A program made the translations under genes and the position numbers. The notes below the pieces were generated by a model. The model made no database searches and was not told the origin of the DNA. It worked only from the letters and a program-made list of their open reading frames with translations. Shown piece after piece: positions 1 to 7,011 of a stretch of 55,365 bases of DNA; position 1 is the first letter of the stretch, and every line of letters begins with the position of its first letter. Source of the DNA: Rhodobacter sp. SY28-1 (GTDB taxonomy: Bacteria; Pseudomonadota; Alphaproteobacteria; Rhodobacterales; Rhodobacteraceae); contig NZ_STGH01000007.1 in assembly GCF_005222785.1 (NCBI RefSeq), positions 1 through 55,365 on the forward strand. The letters are read 5' to 3'.

Positions 1-47
1 GGCTCATAACCTGAAGGCCGCAGGTTCAAATCCTGCCCCCGCAACCA
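1..47 (+). other. attL: 3' part of initiator tRNA-fMet gene
   Basis: The first 47 bases are identical to the last 47 of the window. They hold the 3' part of the anticodon stem-loop (CTCATAA, anticodon CAT), the variable loop, the T arm and the acceptor 3' strand ending in ACCA. This matches the 3' half of alphaproteobacterial initiator tRNA. The 5' half would lie left of the window, so the tRNA is whole at this end. The bases upstream of the right-hand copy give a C-T mismatch in the anticodon stem, so that copy is only a fragment. Confidence 0.9.
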
Positions 48-76
48 AAATCTATAAGAATATCAAAGACTTCAAA

Positions 77-99
77 GCCGAGCATAACGCTCGGCTTTT
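77..99 (+). terminator. Rho-independent terminator behind tRNA-fMet
   Basis: A perfect 7-bp stem (GCCGAGC/GCTCGGC) with a 5-base loop is followed by TTTT. It lies 30 bases after the tRNA CCA end and is oriented to end tRNA transcription. If the att core ends at base 47, this terminator is supplied by the phage arm. Confidence 0.75.
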
Positions 100-112
100 G
101 TCATTCCAAATT

Positions 113-132
113 CTTGTCAACACCTGGTCAAC
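113..132 (+). other. Candidate integrase arm-type site, left
   Basis: A 20-bp sequence here matches 19 of 20 bases at 55161..55180 in the same orientation. It contains two direct copies of GTCAAC 11 bases apart. Repeats placed in both arms of an att site are typical of integrase arm-type binding sites. Binding is inferred. Confidence 0.55.
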
Positions 133-182
133 GTTTTACGAGGCCCCCTACACGGGCAACATGATCACGCAGAACGCGGCAA

Positions 183-1040
183 TCATTCCGCCGCCCTGCA
201 TGCCGGTTCAAGCCAAGCCCAGATCTCCGCAGTGACCTCCGCGAGCGGCCGCCCTTCGAGAGCCGTGCCCCCAGAGTAGGCCCGCCACTGCGTCATCTTC
301 GCCGGATCGGTCGAGAACTCCTCCGACAGACCGACAGGGCAGGAGACTGGAACAATCGTATCGCGTCGAGCGAAGGTTCCTCGGATCGCGGCCGTGAGGT
401 CGCCCGTGTCGATGTTGACGGACTTCGGCAGCGTCCAGAGATCATAGAGATCCTTCATCCGGCTGTTCGCCAAGCCCAGCGCAACTACGGCCTGGAACTT
501 CTCGGCGATGACGGTGGCCGGTGAATAGGCGCGGATCGATGCGGCAGGAAAGTCCAGCAGGGAGCCGTACTCGATCTCGAATTGCGGATCCGCCAAGGCA
601 TCGCCAAAGCCGAGGTCCACGGTGATCGGAATGCGCGTGCTCCCGAGATATGCATCAGTCCGGAGCCGCATCCCGCCATAGATCTGGTCTTCCCGAATGG
701 CGACGGCCGTCAGGCTGGCTACGTCGTAGACCAGCCCATCGCCTCCATCGATGGCGAGGATCTGAGAGAACGCGGTCTTGAGTTCGGCCTCCTCGTCCGA
801 GCTGAACGCCAGGAAGTCGATGTCCCGGGTGAAACGCCCGGTGTCGGCTGTCCACAAGGTGACGAGCATGCCACCCTTTAGGACGAAGCGGTTGCGGTAT
901 TCGGAGACCGACAGCCGGTACACCAGTCGTTCGAGACCGAAAGCCACCAGGACGACGTCGAACAGCTGACCTTCCGCACGGGCGAGGTTCAGCAGACGCT
1001 GACGCACAGATGCCGCGATATCTTTCGGCTGCTTAGCCAT
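183..1040 (-). CDS. abiEii: AbiEii-family nucleotidyltransferase toxin
   Basis: A 285-aa protein with the AbiEii/AbiGii pattern. The LKGG motif is at 54-57, the nucleotidyltransferase acidic motif RDIDF at 72-76, a KFQAVV segment at 181-186 and the KDLYDL motif near 196-201. Family members are toxic nucleotidyltransferases that cause abortive infection or growth arrest and are neutralised by AbiEi. The gene overlaps the upstream antitoxin gene by 8 bp, the usual AbiE arrangement, so the two are translationally coupled. It is the last gene before attL, a common place for lysogenic cargo. The motifs look intact. Confidence 0.88.
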   Translation of the reverse strand: MAKQPKDIAASVRQRLLNLARAEGQLFDVVLVAFGLERLVYRLSVSEYRNRFVLKGGMLVTLWTADTGRFTRDIDFLAFSSDEEAELKTAFSQILAIDGGDGLVYDVASLTAVAIREDQIYGGMRLRTDAYLGSTRIPITVDLGFGDALADPQFEIEYGSLLDFPAASIRAYSPATVIAEKFQAVVALGLANSRMKDLYDLWTLPKSVNIDTGDLTAAIRGTFARRDTIVPVSCPVGLSEEFSTDPAKMTQWRAYSGGTALEGRPLAEVTAEIWAWLEPACRAAE

Positions 1041-1653
1041 TTGACGTCAGGGCCTCCAGATAGGGGCGCATCTGGTTCCATGCGCCGTTCTCGCGAGCGG
1101 CGGCGGCAAGTTGGCCTGCCGTTGCCTTCCTGGCGCTCAGCGCGGCCTTCATCGCTTCGATGGCCACCGATCGCTCCACCAACTTCGGGTTCCGAAATGC
1201 GTCTGCAATCGTCTTGGCGATGGAATAGACCCGAACCTCCGCCTCCCCGATCCGATGGACCTCAGTGCCATTGGTCAGGTAGGGCTCACGGAAGCGCACG
1301 ATGCGGATGCGCGGGTATTCGATCTTCGGGGCCCAGTCCTTGGCGCCGATGGCGATCCATACCCGGCGTGGCAGCTGGTCAGTCAGCTGATGAAAAGACA
1401 GTGCCGAGGTCAGGCAGATGACGGCCTTGGGTGCGAGCTTGGCGATCTCGATCAGCCCTGCATGAAGGTCTGGCTCGCTGTCGGGCAGCTGGTACAGTCC
1501 CCGCCCGATCCGCACTACCACGCCATCTGCCACCGCCCTCGCGATGGTGGTTCCGCTCACGCCGATGGAGGCCAGATCCCTTGAACGGGCTGGCGCATGA
1601 ACTTCCATGTAGTCGATCATGCGGGCGCGCTGGCCCTGATCCGTCGCAAGCAT
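1033..1653 (-). CDS. abiEi: AbiEi-family antitoxin / autorepressor
   Basis: A 206-aa protein with an N-terminal winged helix (RDLASIGVSGTTIARAV and following) and a C-terminal AbiEi-type domain. Family members bind their own promoter and counter the AbiEii nucleotidyltransferase. I chose the ATG at 1653, not the upstream ATG at 1761, for two reasons: a large palindrome and a plausible promoter sit just upstream of 1653, and GAGG precedes this ATG by about ten bases. With this start the 206-aa length fits the family. It overlaps abiEii by 8 bp. Confidence 0.85.
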   Translation of the reverse strand: MLATDQGQRARMIDYMEVHAPARSRDLASIGVSGTTIARAVADGVVVRIGRGLYQLPDSEPDLHAGLIEIAKLAPKAVICLTSALSFHQLTDQLPRRVWIAIGAKDWAPKIEYPRIRIVRFREPYLTNGTEVHRIGEAEVRVYSIAKTIADAFRNPKLVERSVAIEAMKAALSARKATAGQLAAAARENGAWNQMRPYLEALTSNG

Positions 1654-1654
1654 C

Positions 1655-1701
1655 GTTACAAAACCTCGGACACAAGTGCATACTGTCCTAGGTTTTGTAA
1701 C
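1655..1701. promoter_or_regulatory. Palindromic operator of the abiE operon
   Basis: Two 16-bp arms (1655..1670 and 1686..1701) are inverted repeats with one mismatch. The outer 12 bp, GTTACAAAACCT and its complement, are perfect. The spacer is 15 bp and arm centres are 31 bp apart, about three helical turns, so a dimer pair could bind one face. The site ends two bases upstream of the chosen abiEi ATG. AbiEi proteins are known to repress through inverted repeats; that this is its site is inferred. Confidence 0.75.
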
Positions 1702-1722
1702 ATGCCGCTCGACTTCACGCAA
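1694..1722 (-). promoter_or_regulatory. Candidate abiE promoter
   Basis: On the minus strand TTGCGT (1722..1717) and TACAAA (1699..1694) are separated by 17 bases. The -10 lies inside the distal operator arm, so repressor binding would block it. Found by eye only. Confidence 0.45.
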
Positions 1723-1883
1723 CCTGCGCAGGTCCGCACCCCACGGCGTCATCATGTTCAATCACCGCAGATTTTGCGGAGATTAGACCCGCTATTCTCC
1801 GCAAGACTGTTCCATAGGCGGATTTTGCCGGTCGATGAACCTTGGAACGGATCGCACCCGGATCACGCGAAACGGCTGATCCG

Positions 1884-2141
1884 TCAAAGGCGGTTACGCG
1901 CGCTCACCTCCGCAGCAGACAACGGATGGTAGGTGGATTCTGGGGCGCTGAACCCAGCGACAATTTCCGCCCGCAGTTCCATGAATGCAGAGGCCTCCTG
2001 GCTTGCCATGTCGCGCCGGACCAAGTCTTCAACATAGGCGCTGACAGATTGATAGGGCCCTGCGTCGCTCACCATCAACATCAGGATCTCGTACAGTTCC
2101 TCATCGATTTCCAGCGTCGTCGTTCTGGGTCGGGCCGTCAT
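1884..2141 (-). CDS. Orphan ParD-like ribbon-helix-helix antitoxin
   Basis: An 85-aa protein. Residues 1-45 have the ribbon-helix-helix look (RTTTLEIDEELYEILMLMV, then a helix through SVSAYVEDLVRRD). The tail (FSAPESTYHPLSAAEVSARNR) resembles the toxin-binding end of ParD antitoxins. The start at 2141 follows AGGGAG by seven bases. A parE toxin normally follows at once, but the 122 bases to the next upstream-most abiEi frame and the abiE start hold no such gene. The toxin is therefore lost, or this acts as a solo regulator or anti-toxin. It overlaps the preceding gene by 41 bp. Confidence 0.7.
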   Translation of the reverse strand: MTARPRTTTLEIDEELYEILMLMVSDAGPYQSVSAYVEDLVRRDMASQEASAFMELRAEIVAGFSAPESTYHPLSAAEVSARNRL

Positions 2142-3027
2142 CCGTCTCTCCCTCTTCGCTCTCAGCTTGAGCCTCGGCGACCGCACGGCCGCAGTCGGGG
2201 CACGCAGTTTCTGTCCTTGAGAACGCAAATCCGCACTCCGGGCATGGCTTCAGATCGGTCATGTCCTCCAGGAAAGCGCAACGCTTACACAGCGTCTTTG
2301 TGTGCTTCAGCGACAGATACTCCCGGAAATCCGCAAGCCATGCGAGAATCGCTCCGCGCTTCCAATCACCGTCCCAGTTCGTCGCCTTCTCACGCCAGGC
2401 CATATATTTTCGCGCGCGGATACCGCGTTTCTGGGCCGCCGTGAGGGCTTCCTTCTTCGCCGGAACATCGAAGACGTGCCCGCAATAGCCCCGCCCGACG
2501 GGACTGTTGCAGATCCACGTTCCCGCCTTCTTGCGAAACTGAATCGACAGGCTGAAGCAAAGAGGGCAGCAGTCCCGCATTTCCGGAACGACGGCGTCTC
2601 GGATCGCGTAGCATTCTTCCCGCAACTCAGCGCGATAGTCGTGGGCAGGTTCCCGCGCCGCATATTCAGCCTTCGCCTTGTCCAAATAGGGCTGAACACG
2701 GGGGATTCTCACCGTGTGCTGAAGAACAAGCACAGCTTCATGGTCAGCGCCGCACGTTGCGCATTCCGAACCGAGGAATTGCACCCTGGTGCGCTTCCAG
2801 TTCTTCCAGTGCCAAGGCGGGCCATGCTTCCGTCTTGCGACGAAGATTTCGCGCGCAGCTTCCTGGCCTGTCATGGTCCGCCTTTCGAGGGCGTCATGAA
2901 CACGCTGGAACTCAAAGGGCCATTCAATCATAAGACCATACCGCTGATCGAGAACAACGAGCCACGGCTGAGAAATTGGTGCCGAGGCCCGTGCTTTGTC
3001 ATCATTGGCACGCTCGCGCTTGATCAC
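2101..3027 (-). CDS. Cysteine-rich zinc-ribbon protein, unknown function
   Basis: Up to 308 aa. Several Cys pairs are visible: CATC near 90, CCPLC near 154, a C..CGH segment near 175, CKRC near 245, CPEC near 260 and CPDC near 274. The spacing suggests multiple zinc ribbons, the first perhaps HNH-like (CATCG followed by LVLQHT). The C-terminal 25 residues are acidic and low complexity. The longest reading starts at a GTG at 3027 and overlaps the spanin gene; an ATG at 2931 is the alternative. I do not recognise the family. A nucleic-acid-binding role is a guess from the zinc sites. Confidence 0.6.
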   Translation of the reverse strand: MIKRERANDDKARASAPISQPWLVVLDQRYGLMIEWPFEFQRVHDALERRTMTGQEAAREIFVARRKHGPPWHWKNWKRTRVQFLGSECATCGADHEAVLVLQHTVRIPRVQPYLDKAKAEYAAREPAHDYRAELREECYAIRDAVVPEMRDCCPLCFSLSIQFRKKAGTWICNSPVGRGYCGHVFDVPAKKEALTAAQKRGIRARKYMAWREKATNWDGDWKRGAILAWLADFREYLSLKHTKTLCKRCAFLEDMTDLKPCPECGFAFSRTETACPDCGRAVAEAQAESEEGETDDGPTQNDDAGNR

Positions 3028-3247
3028 GCAAGACAGCGTAATCGCTCAGCATCCGGACGATGACCGCGCCTTCCGGCAAAGCCTCTACCTCGTCGCCCGC
3101 CCGCACCTGCTCGGCGGCCGTATAGTCGACCACGGGCGGACATGGCCCGCGGGTCTTAGAACCGGCCATCGCGCAGCCGGTCAGCCAGAGCAACGCGATC
3201 AGCAGGGCGGCGGGCGGCGGCGTCGAGCATCTGGCGGTGGACGGCAT
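3002..3247 (-). CDS. Outer-membrane spanin (Rz1-like lipoprotein)
   Basis: About 81 aa, largely embedded in another frame of the inner-spanin gene and running past its end. A short hydrophobic stretch ends in a lipobox (LTGC), so the mature protein begins with a lipidated Cys. The remainder (CPPVVDYTAAEQVRAGDEV, DYAVLRDQARAC) is typical of Rz1/LysC-like o-spanins of proteobacterial phages. The start is uncertain; the ATG at 3247 follows a purine-rich stretch. With the inner partner it would fuse the two membranes at lysis. Confidence 0.75.
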   Translation of the reverse strand: MPSTARCSTPPPAALLIALLWLTGCAMAGSKTRGPCPPVVDYTAAEQVRAGDEVEALPEGAVIVRMLSDYAVLRDQARACQ

Positions 3248-3401
3248 CGTTTCTCTCTCTGGCATCAAGCCGTTCGGCGGCACGCCCAGCGCGCTCACCG
3301 GCGAGACGCAAGTTCATCAGGAACAGCAGGATCGCTACCGCGGCGAGAAATAGGCCCAGCGCCTTCCGCGCCGGGCCATAGGTGGGGAGCCAGCCGATCA
3401 C
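3156..3401 (-). CDS. Inner-membrane spanin (Rz-like)
   Basis: An 81-aa protein with one N-terminal membrane segment (about residues 14-32) followed by a charged, helical, Arg/Ala-rich periplasmic part. Its ATG overlaps the endolysin stop (ATGA at 3398..3401), and the Rz1-like gene is nested within it. Endolysin, then Rz, then embedded Rz1 is the classical lysis order. It is short for an i-spanin. The call rests on topology and position. Confidence 0.7.
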   Translation of the reverse strand: MIGWLPTYGPARKALGLFLAAVAILLFLMNLRLAGERAGRAAERLDARERNDAVHRQMLDAAARRPADRVALADRLRDGRF

Positions 3402-4072
3402 CGCTGGCCCCGCTTCCAGTCGTCCAGCCGGGCGTGGATGGTGATGGCGATTCCGATCAGCGCGATAACGATCAGCACCCAGCGCAGCGTGTCGAGGTAG
3501 GGCACAAGCGGCTGGATCGTGGACTGGGTTTCTGCGAGGACGTCCTGCAGCACTTCAACACCGGCGGCGCCGACGGTGGCAGCGCCCGCAGCACCCCCGC
3601 CCCGGAGCGTGCGGCTTTCCGACAGGGCTTCGCGCGCAGGCGGCAGTTCCGGCGCGAAGGGCACAGGCCGCACCGGGAAGGGATCGCCCCAGGACCGGGC
3701 AGGCCCGAGGTCGATGTGTATGAAGCCTGACCGGCGGTAGTACCCGAAGCCGAGGAATCCGACCGCCCTTGCCGCCGCCTCGAAGGCCACCGGATCGTGG
3801 TTTGCCATGGCGATGTCGAAGGCCGTGCCCTGCATGTGCTTCGAGGCCGGGGCCCCGCCGACAGCGCGGTTGTGTTCGGGACTGCGATAGGCTGACCGGA
3901 CAATCAGCGGCTTGCCCAGCCGGTCGCGAAGGGCCTGCAGCTTGTCCATCGCCTCGGTGTTGATCTTGATCGCGCCGGTGCCGCGGCAGGCGATCTCGGC
4001 GGGCGAGAAGCTGGGCCAGCGCCACGCCTTCTCGGGAACGTCGCGCCAGGTGGGAAAAGACAGGGTCGGCAT
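3398..4072 (-). CDS. M15-family peptidoglycan peptidase endolysin with C-terminal membrane anchor
   Basis: A 224-aa protein. Residues 30-125 form a peptidase M15A/YcbK-like domain with zinc ligands H79 and D86 (SKHMQGTAFD) and H119 (HIDLG); SAYRSPEHN at 60-68 is also typical. It would cleave peptide crosslinks in the cell wall at lysis. After a Pro/Ala/Gly-rich linker (135-175) comes a single membrane segment at about 196-213 followed by a basic tail. That is unusual for a soluble endolysin: it could tether the enzyme or give it a pinholin-like role. GGAGG lies eight bases before the ATG. Confidence 0.85.
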   Translation of the reverse strand: MPTLSFPTWRDVPEKAWRWPSFSPAEIACRGTGAIKINTEAMDKLQALRDRLGKPLIVRSAYRSPEHNRAVGGAPASKHMQGTAFDIAMANHDPVAFEAAARAVGFLGFGYYRRSGFIHIDLGPARSWGDPFPVRPVPFAPELPPAREALSESRTLRGGGAAGAATVGAAGVEVLQDVLAETQSTIQPLVPYLDTLRWVLIVIALIGIAITIHARLDDWKRGQR

Positions 4073-4090
4073 GGGGAATCCTCCAAATGG

Positions 4091-4114
4091 AAAAACCCGC
4101 CTTTGGGGGCGGGT
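4091..4114 (-). terminator. Rho-independent terminator between tail and lysis genes
   Basis: On the minus strand a 7-bp stem (ACCCGCC/GGCGGGT) with a six-base loop is followed by TTTTT. It stands between the small membrane protein gene and the endolysin gene, inside what otherwise looks like one late operon, so it may attenuate lysis-gene expression. Confidence 0.7.
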
Positions 4115-4155
4115 GAGGTGGTGGTTTCGATGATGAAATGGGCAGCGCCTCCCGG

Positions 4156-4446
4156 TCAGGGCGCGCTGCCAAAGATCTTCAGCTTGATCGCAATCCCCGC
4201 GAGCAACGCGAGAATGACGCCCGTGGTGATCAGGTGAACCGCGCTCTGGACAGCAGTTCGGCGCACAAAACGGATGGCATCAAGCAGCGCGCGCAGATCG
4301 CGGATGTCGAGGGCGGCTTCCTTGCCGTCGAGGCCAACATCGGCCAGCGCACGCTTCGCCCCCTCTTCTGCCGCCCGCGCGAGGAGTTCCTCGAACTCGG
4401 CATCCGGCATGCGGACATGGCCCTCTCCGGAACGGCGCGGGCTCAT
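4156..4446 (-). CDS. DUF6127-like small membrane protein (holin candidate)
   Basis: A 96-aa protein. A charged, amphipathic N-terminal part is followed by one membrane segment at about 66-88 and a short basic end. It resembles DUF6127-type proteins found beside phage endolysins. Its ATG overlaps the stop of the upstream fibre gene (ATGA). No other holin candidate is visible, so position and topology make this the best one, but a single membrane segment alone does not prove it. Confidence 0.6.
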   Translation of the reverse strand: MSPRRSGEGHVRMPDAEFEELLARAAEEGAKRALADVGLDGKEAALDIRDLRALLDAIRFVRRTAVQSAVHLITTGVILALLAGIAIKLKIFGSAP

Positions 4447-5441
4447 GTGGAGAGGATCCCGACTTCGGCAGGCAGGGTCACGCTCGTCCAGACGCTGCTG
4501 TCAGCCGGGTTCAGTGCCCATGTGGAATAGACCGACCTCGGCGCAAGAGACGGCACGGTGACCGGGGCCGCATCATGATTGACCCCACCCATCCGCAGGA
4601 ACCCCGCAGCCGCCTGCGGCCCAACCGTCCCTGCCTGCGCGACCTGCTTCACATGAACACCGGCGATGGCGGCAACTGAAGCGGGCCCGGTCGGCCCTGT
4701 GAGCGAGAAGGACAGCCGCTGACCAGCGGTGTTGCTGGACACGCGGGTGCCGACATCCTCGTCCTTCAGCGCATCGATGCTGCCCGCCATCTGGCTGAAG
4801 GTGGCGATGGCATTGGGCGTGCGGCGGACAAAGCGCCGCCCGATGGTCGACACGCCATCCAGCACCGCGAAATGCGCATAGTACCAGGTGCGCGTGACGC
4901 TGGTGCCGTGCAGCCCGACGTTCGGGAAAACGATCTGCACCGGCTTGCCCTTGCCTTGGGTGTTGGCGGCTGTCGACGAACTTTGCAGGACGCCGTCGAC
5001 GTAGAAGTCGATGGTGATGCTGGCTCCCACCGCCACGCGCACGTCGATCCATTGCGGCTGGCCATTTGGGGGCGTGTAGCTCGAATTGCCCTGCACGCTC
5101 GTGTCGCCGCGTGCGACAGCGTGGTAGCGATCCGTGCTGGCCACCGGCTGGATCTGCGCGACGCGGACCTGGTTCGCGTCGAAGAACTCGATGAAACTGG
5201 CATTGGCCTCGGTGATGAGGTCGGCATCCCCGTTGGGCGGCACGTAGCGGAAGCCGAGCCAGAGATCGCCCGCGGGTGCCGCAAATCCGAGGGAGAACGG
5301 CATGGCATAACTGCGCGAGGCGATGAAGCGGATGCCGTTCACGTCGAGGTTGGCATCGAAGCCAATGGCGGTCGTGTTCAGAAGCCCGGAAATGCCCGAG
5401 ACGTCGGTCGGCTGGTGGCCGAGATGCAGGATGTAGCTCAT
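4443..5441 (-). CDS. Tail fibre protein with LamG/concanavalin-like fold
   Basis: A 332-aa protein. Residues 1-215 read as a beta-rich, concanavalin/LamG-like domain (YILHLGH, WLGFRYVPPNGDADLI, IDVRVAVGASITIDFYVDG). The C-terminal third is Ala/Gly/Thr-rich and probably beta-structured. Such proteins usually bind cell-surface glycans at the tip of siphophage tails. It sits downstream of the J-like gene in a run of ATGA-coupled genes. Confidence 0.65.
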   Translation of the reverse strand: MSYILHLGHQPTDVSGISGLLNTTAIGFDANLDVNGIRFIASRSYAMPFSLGFAAPAGDLWLGFRYVPPNGDADLITEANASFIEFFDANQVRVAQIQPVASTDRYHAVARGDTSVQGNSSYTPPNGQPQWIDVRVAVGASITIDFYVDGVLQSSSTAANTQGKGKPVQIVFPNVGLHGTSVTRTWYYAHFAVLDGVSTIGRRFVRRTPNAIATFSQMAGSIDALKDEDVGTRVSSNTAGQRLSFSLTGPTGPASVAAIAGVHVKQVAQAGTVGPQAAAGFLRMGGVNHDAAPVTVPSLAPRSVYSTWALNPADSSVWTSVTLPAEVGILST

Positions 5442-6304
5442 GGCAGTTCCACTTCGATGTAGAGGTTGGCTTGGGTCCAGGTGGCGCCGCGCCCCCCACC
5501 GTGCTCGAGGAAGAGCGCGGCATCTGCGGCGGTGAGATGTGCCCCGCCACCCCGGCTGATCCAGAGGGAGGCGCCAGCGATGCTGAGGCCGCTGTCCCAG
5601 CCGATCTCGAGAAAGGCAGCGGCGTCGAAGACGCGGAGGTCGGGATCCAGGTAACCCAGCGCCGTCACACCCGGGGGCACCGGATAGCTGAACTGGGAGG
5701 GCAGCGAGCGGAGCGTGCCGCCGTCACCGGGGTTGCGCCCCTGGACCTGCGGATAGAAGGCGGGGCTTCCGCCTGCGGTCCAGGTCGCGGCTGCGCTGAC
5801 CGGATCGTCGCGCCAGATCCCGTTCTTGCCGATCCAGAGGCGGCCGAGGGCCGGGTCGAGGACGAACATCAGAACGTCACCCGCGCCGAATGTGGGAAGA
5901 CCCGTCAGACGCTGTTCCGCCGTGGCGGTGGGTGAGGACCAGAGCACCCCGGTGCCGCGCCAGCCGATCGAGCCCAAGGTGATCGGGTTGAGGCCGACGT
6001 TGAATTCCTCGCGCTGTGCCGCCGCGACGACGCCCATGTAGCCGTCGAAGGTGGCGGCCCCAGTGGCGCAGAGGACTTCCCAATAGCGCCGCCCGTCCGT
6101 GGGCAGGATTGCCTTGGCGGTCGGCACCCAGCGCATGTAGTTGGTGCCGCCCGAGGTGTTCACGGCGGTCTGATTGCCGTTCGACAGGGCGTAGCCCGCG
6201 GGGCGGCGGGTGGTGTCCAGCTGCCAGACCGCGCCGATATCGACCGGCGGTGCGGCATCGCCGCCTTGGGCAAGGATGGCACCGCGCATCATCAGGAGGC
6301 TCAT
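5438..6304 (-). CDS. SPRY-domain tail protein
   Basis: A 288-aa protein starting at the ATG overlapping the previous stop (ATGA at 6301..6304). Residues about 60-180 carry a SPRY-like pattern: RRYWEVLC, then GYMGVVAA, then IGWRGTGVLWSS, then GAGDVLMFVLDPALGRLWIG. SPRY domains mediate protein or glycan binding and occur in phage fibre proteins. The C-terminal 80 residues resemble repeats of a short fibre module (FLEIGWDSGLSI, LFLEHGGGRGATW). Probably part of the host-recognition tip. Confidence 0.7.
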   Translation of the reverse strand: MSLLMMRGAILAQGGDAAPPVDIGAVWQLDTTRRPAGYALSNGNQTAVNTSGGTNYMRWVPTAKAILPTDGRRYWEVLCATGAATFDGYMGVVAAAQREEFNVGLNPITLGSIGWRGTGVLWSSPTATAEQRLTGLPTFGAGDVLMFVLDPALGRLWIGKNGIWRDDPVSAAATWTAGGSPAFYPQVQGRNPGDGGTLRSLPSQFSYPVPPGVTALGYLDPDLRVFDAAAFLEIGWDSGLSIAGASLWISRGGGAHLTAADAALFLEHGGGRGATWTQANLYIEVELP

Positions 6305-6978
6305 GCGACGGCTCCCGCCAGCGCGCCCTGGATGATCCAGGCATCCGCCCCGCGCTTCACGAGGGCGGCACCGGACCATTGGCCGTCGAGGGCGACCGAA
6401 CCGCCCGGGACACCGTTCAGCGACACACCCGCCGCAGCTGCCACCGTCGCGACCCCGGCGCCAACCTGCGTGATGTTAATCAGCGCGCCGAACTCGAAGG
6501 GAACGGTCGCCTCGGGGGGAATGGTCACCGTGACGGCCGAGGAACCGGTCGTCTCGAGAATGCTGCCCAGATCGACCGTTTCCAGTGTGTGGCTGGTGGC
6601 GGTGAGCGTGCGGATGCGCACGATGCCGGGGCGCGGAACCTCGACCCATGATCCGGCCGTGAACCGTACATGTCGGGCCTCGTCGGCGATCCAGACCTGC
6701 CAGCCTTCTTGCGGGGGCAGATAGACCCAAGCCGCAGCCCCGGCTAGCGACTGGTCCCAGAGCGCCAGCGCATTGGCATTGGCGCCTGCCGCGGCGGGCA
6801 CGATGGCGATCTGGCCCGCGGTGCCGGTGGCAGGAAGTGCTGCAGTCCGTGAAGTGGCGCGCGGCTGAACCAGCGCAGACACACGTCGCAGGTCTTCGCT
6901 GAGGCTGGTGCCCCAGTTGCGCTGGCCGGGATCATAGAAGGCGCGCAGCCCCAATCCCGGCATGATCCGTTCCGGCAT
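6301..6978 (-). CDS. DUF2793-domain tail protein
   Basis: A 225-aa protein. Residues 70-125 show the DUF2793 pattern (ALALWDQSLAGAAAWVYLPPQEGWQVWI), found next to J-like proteins in alphaproteobacterial phages. The rest is a beta-rich region (VTVTIPPEATVPFEFG) like capsid-decoration or fibre folds. It is encoded directly downstream of the J-like gene and is probably a virion component of the tail tip. Confidence 0.75.
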   Translation of the reverse strand: MPERIMPGLGLRAFYDPGQRNWGTSLSEDLRRVSALVQPRATSRTAALPATGTAGQIAIVPAAAGANANALALWDQSLAGAAAWVYLPPQEGWQVWIADEARHVRFTAGSWVEVPRPGIVRIRTLTATSHTLETVDLGSILETTGSSAVTVTIPPEATVPFEFGALINITQVGAGVATVAAAAGVSLNGVPGGSVALDGQWSGAALVKRGADAWIIQGALAGAVA

Positions 6979-7011
6979 GCTTGTCCTCGCTCGTTATCGT
7001 GAATTCCGGGG

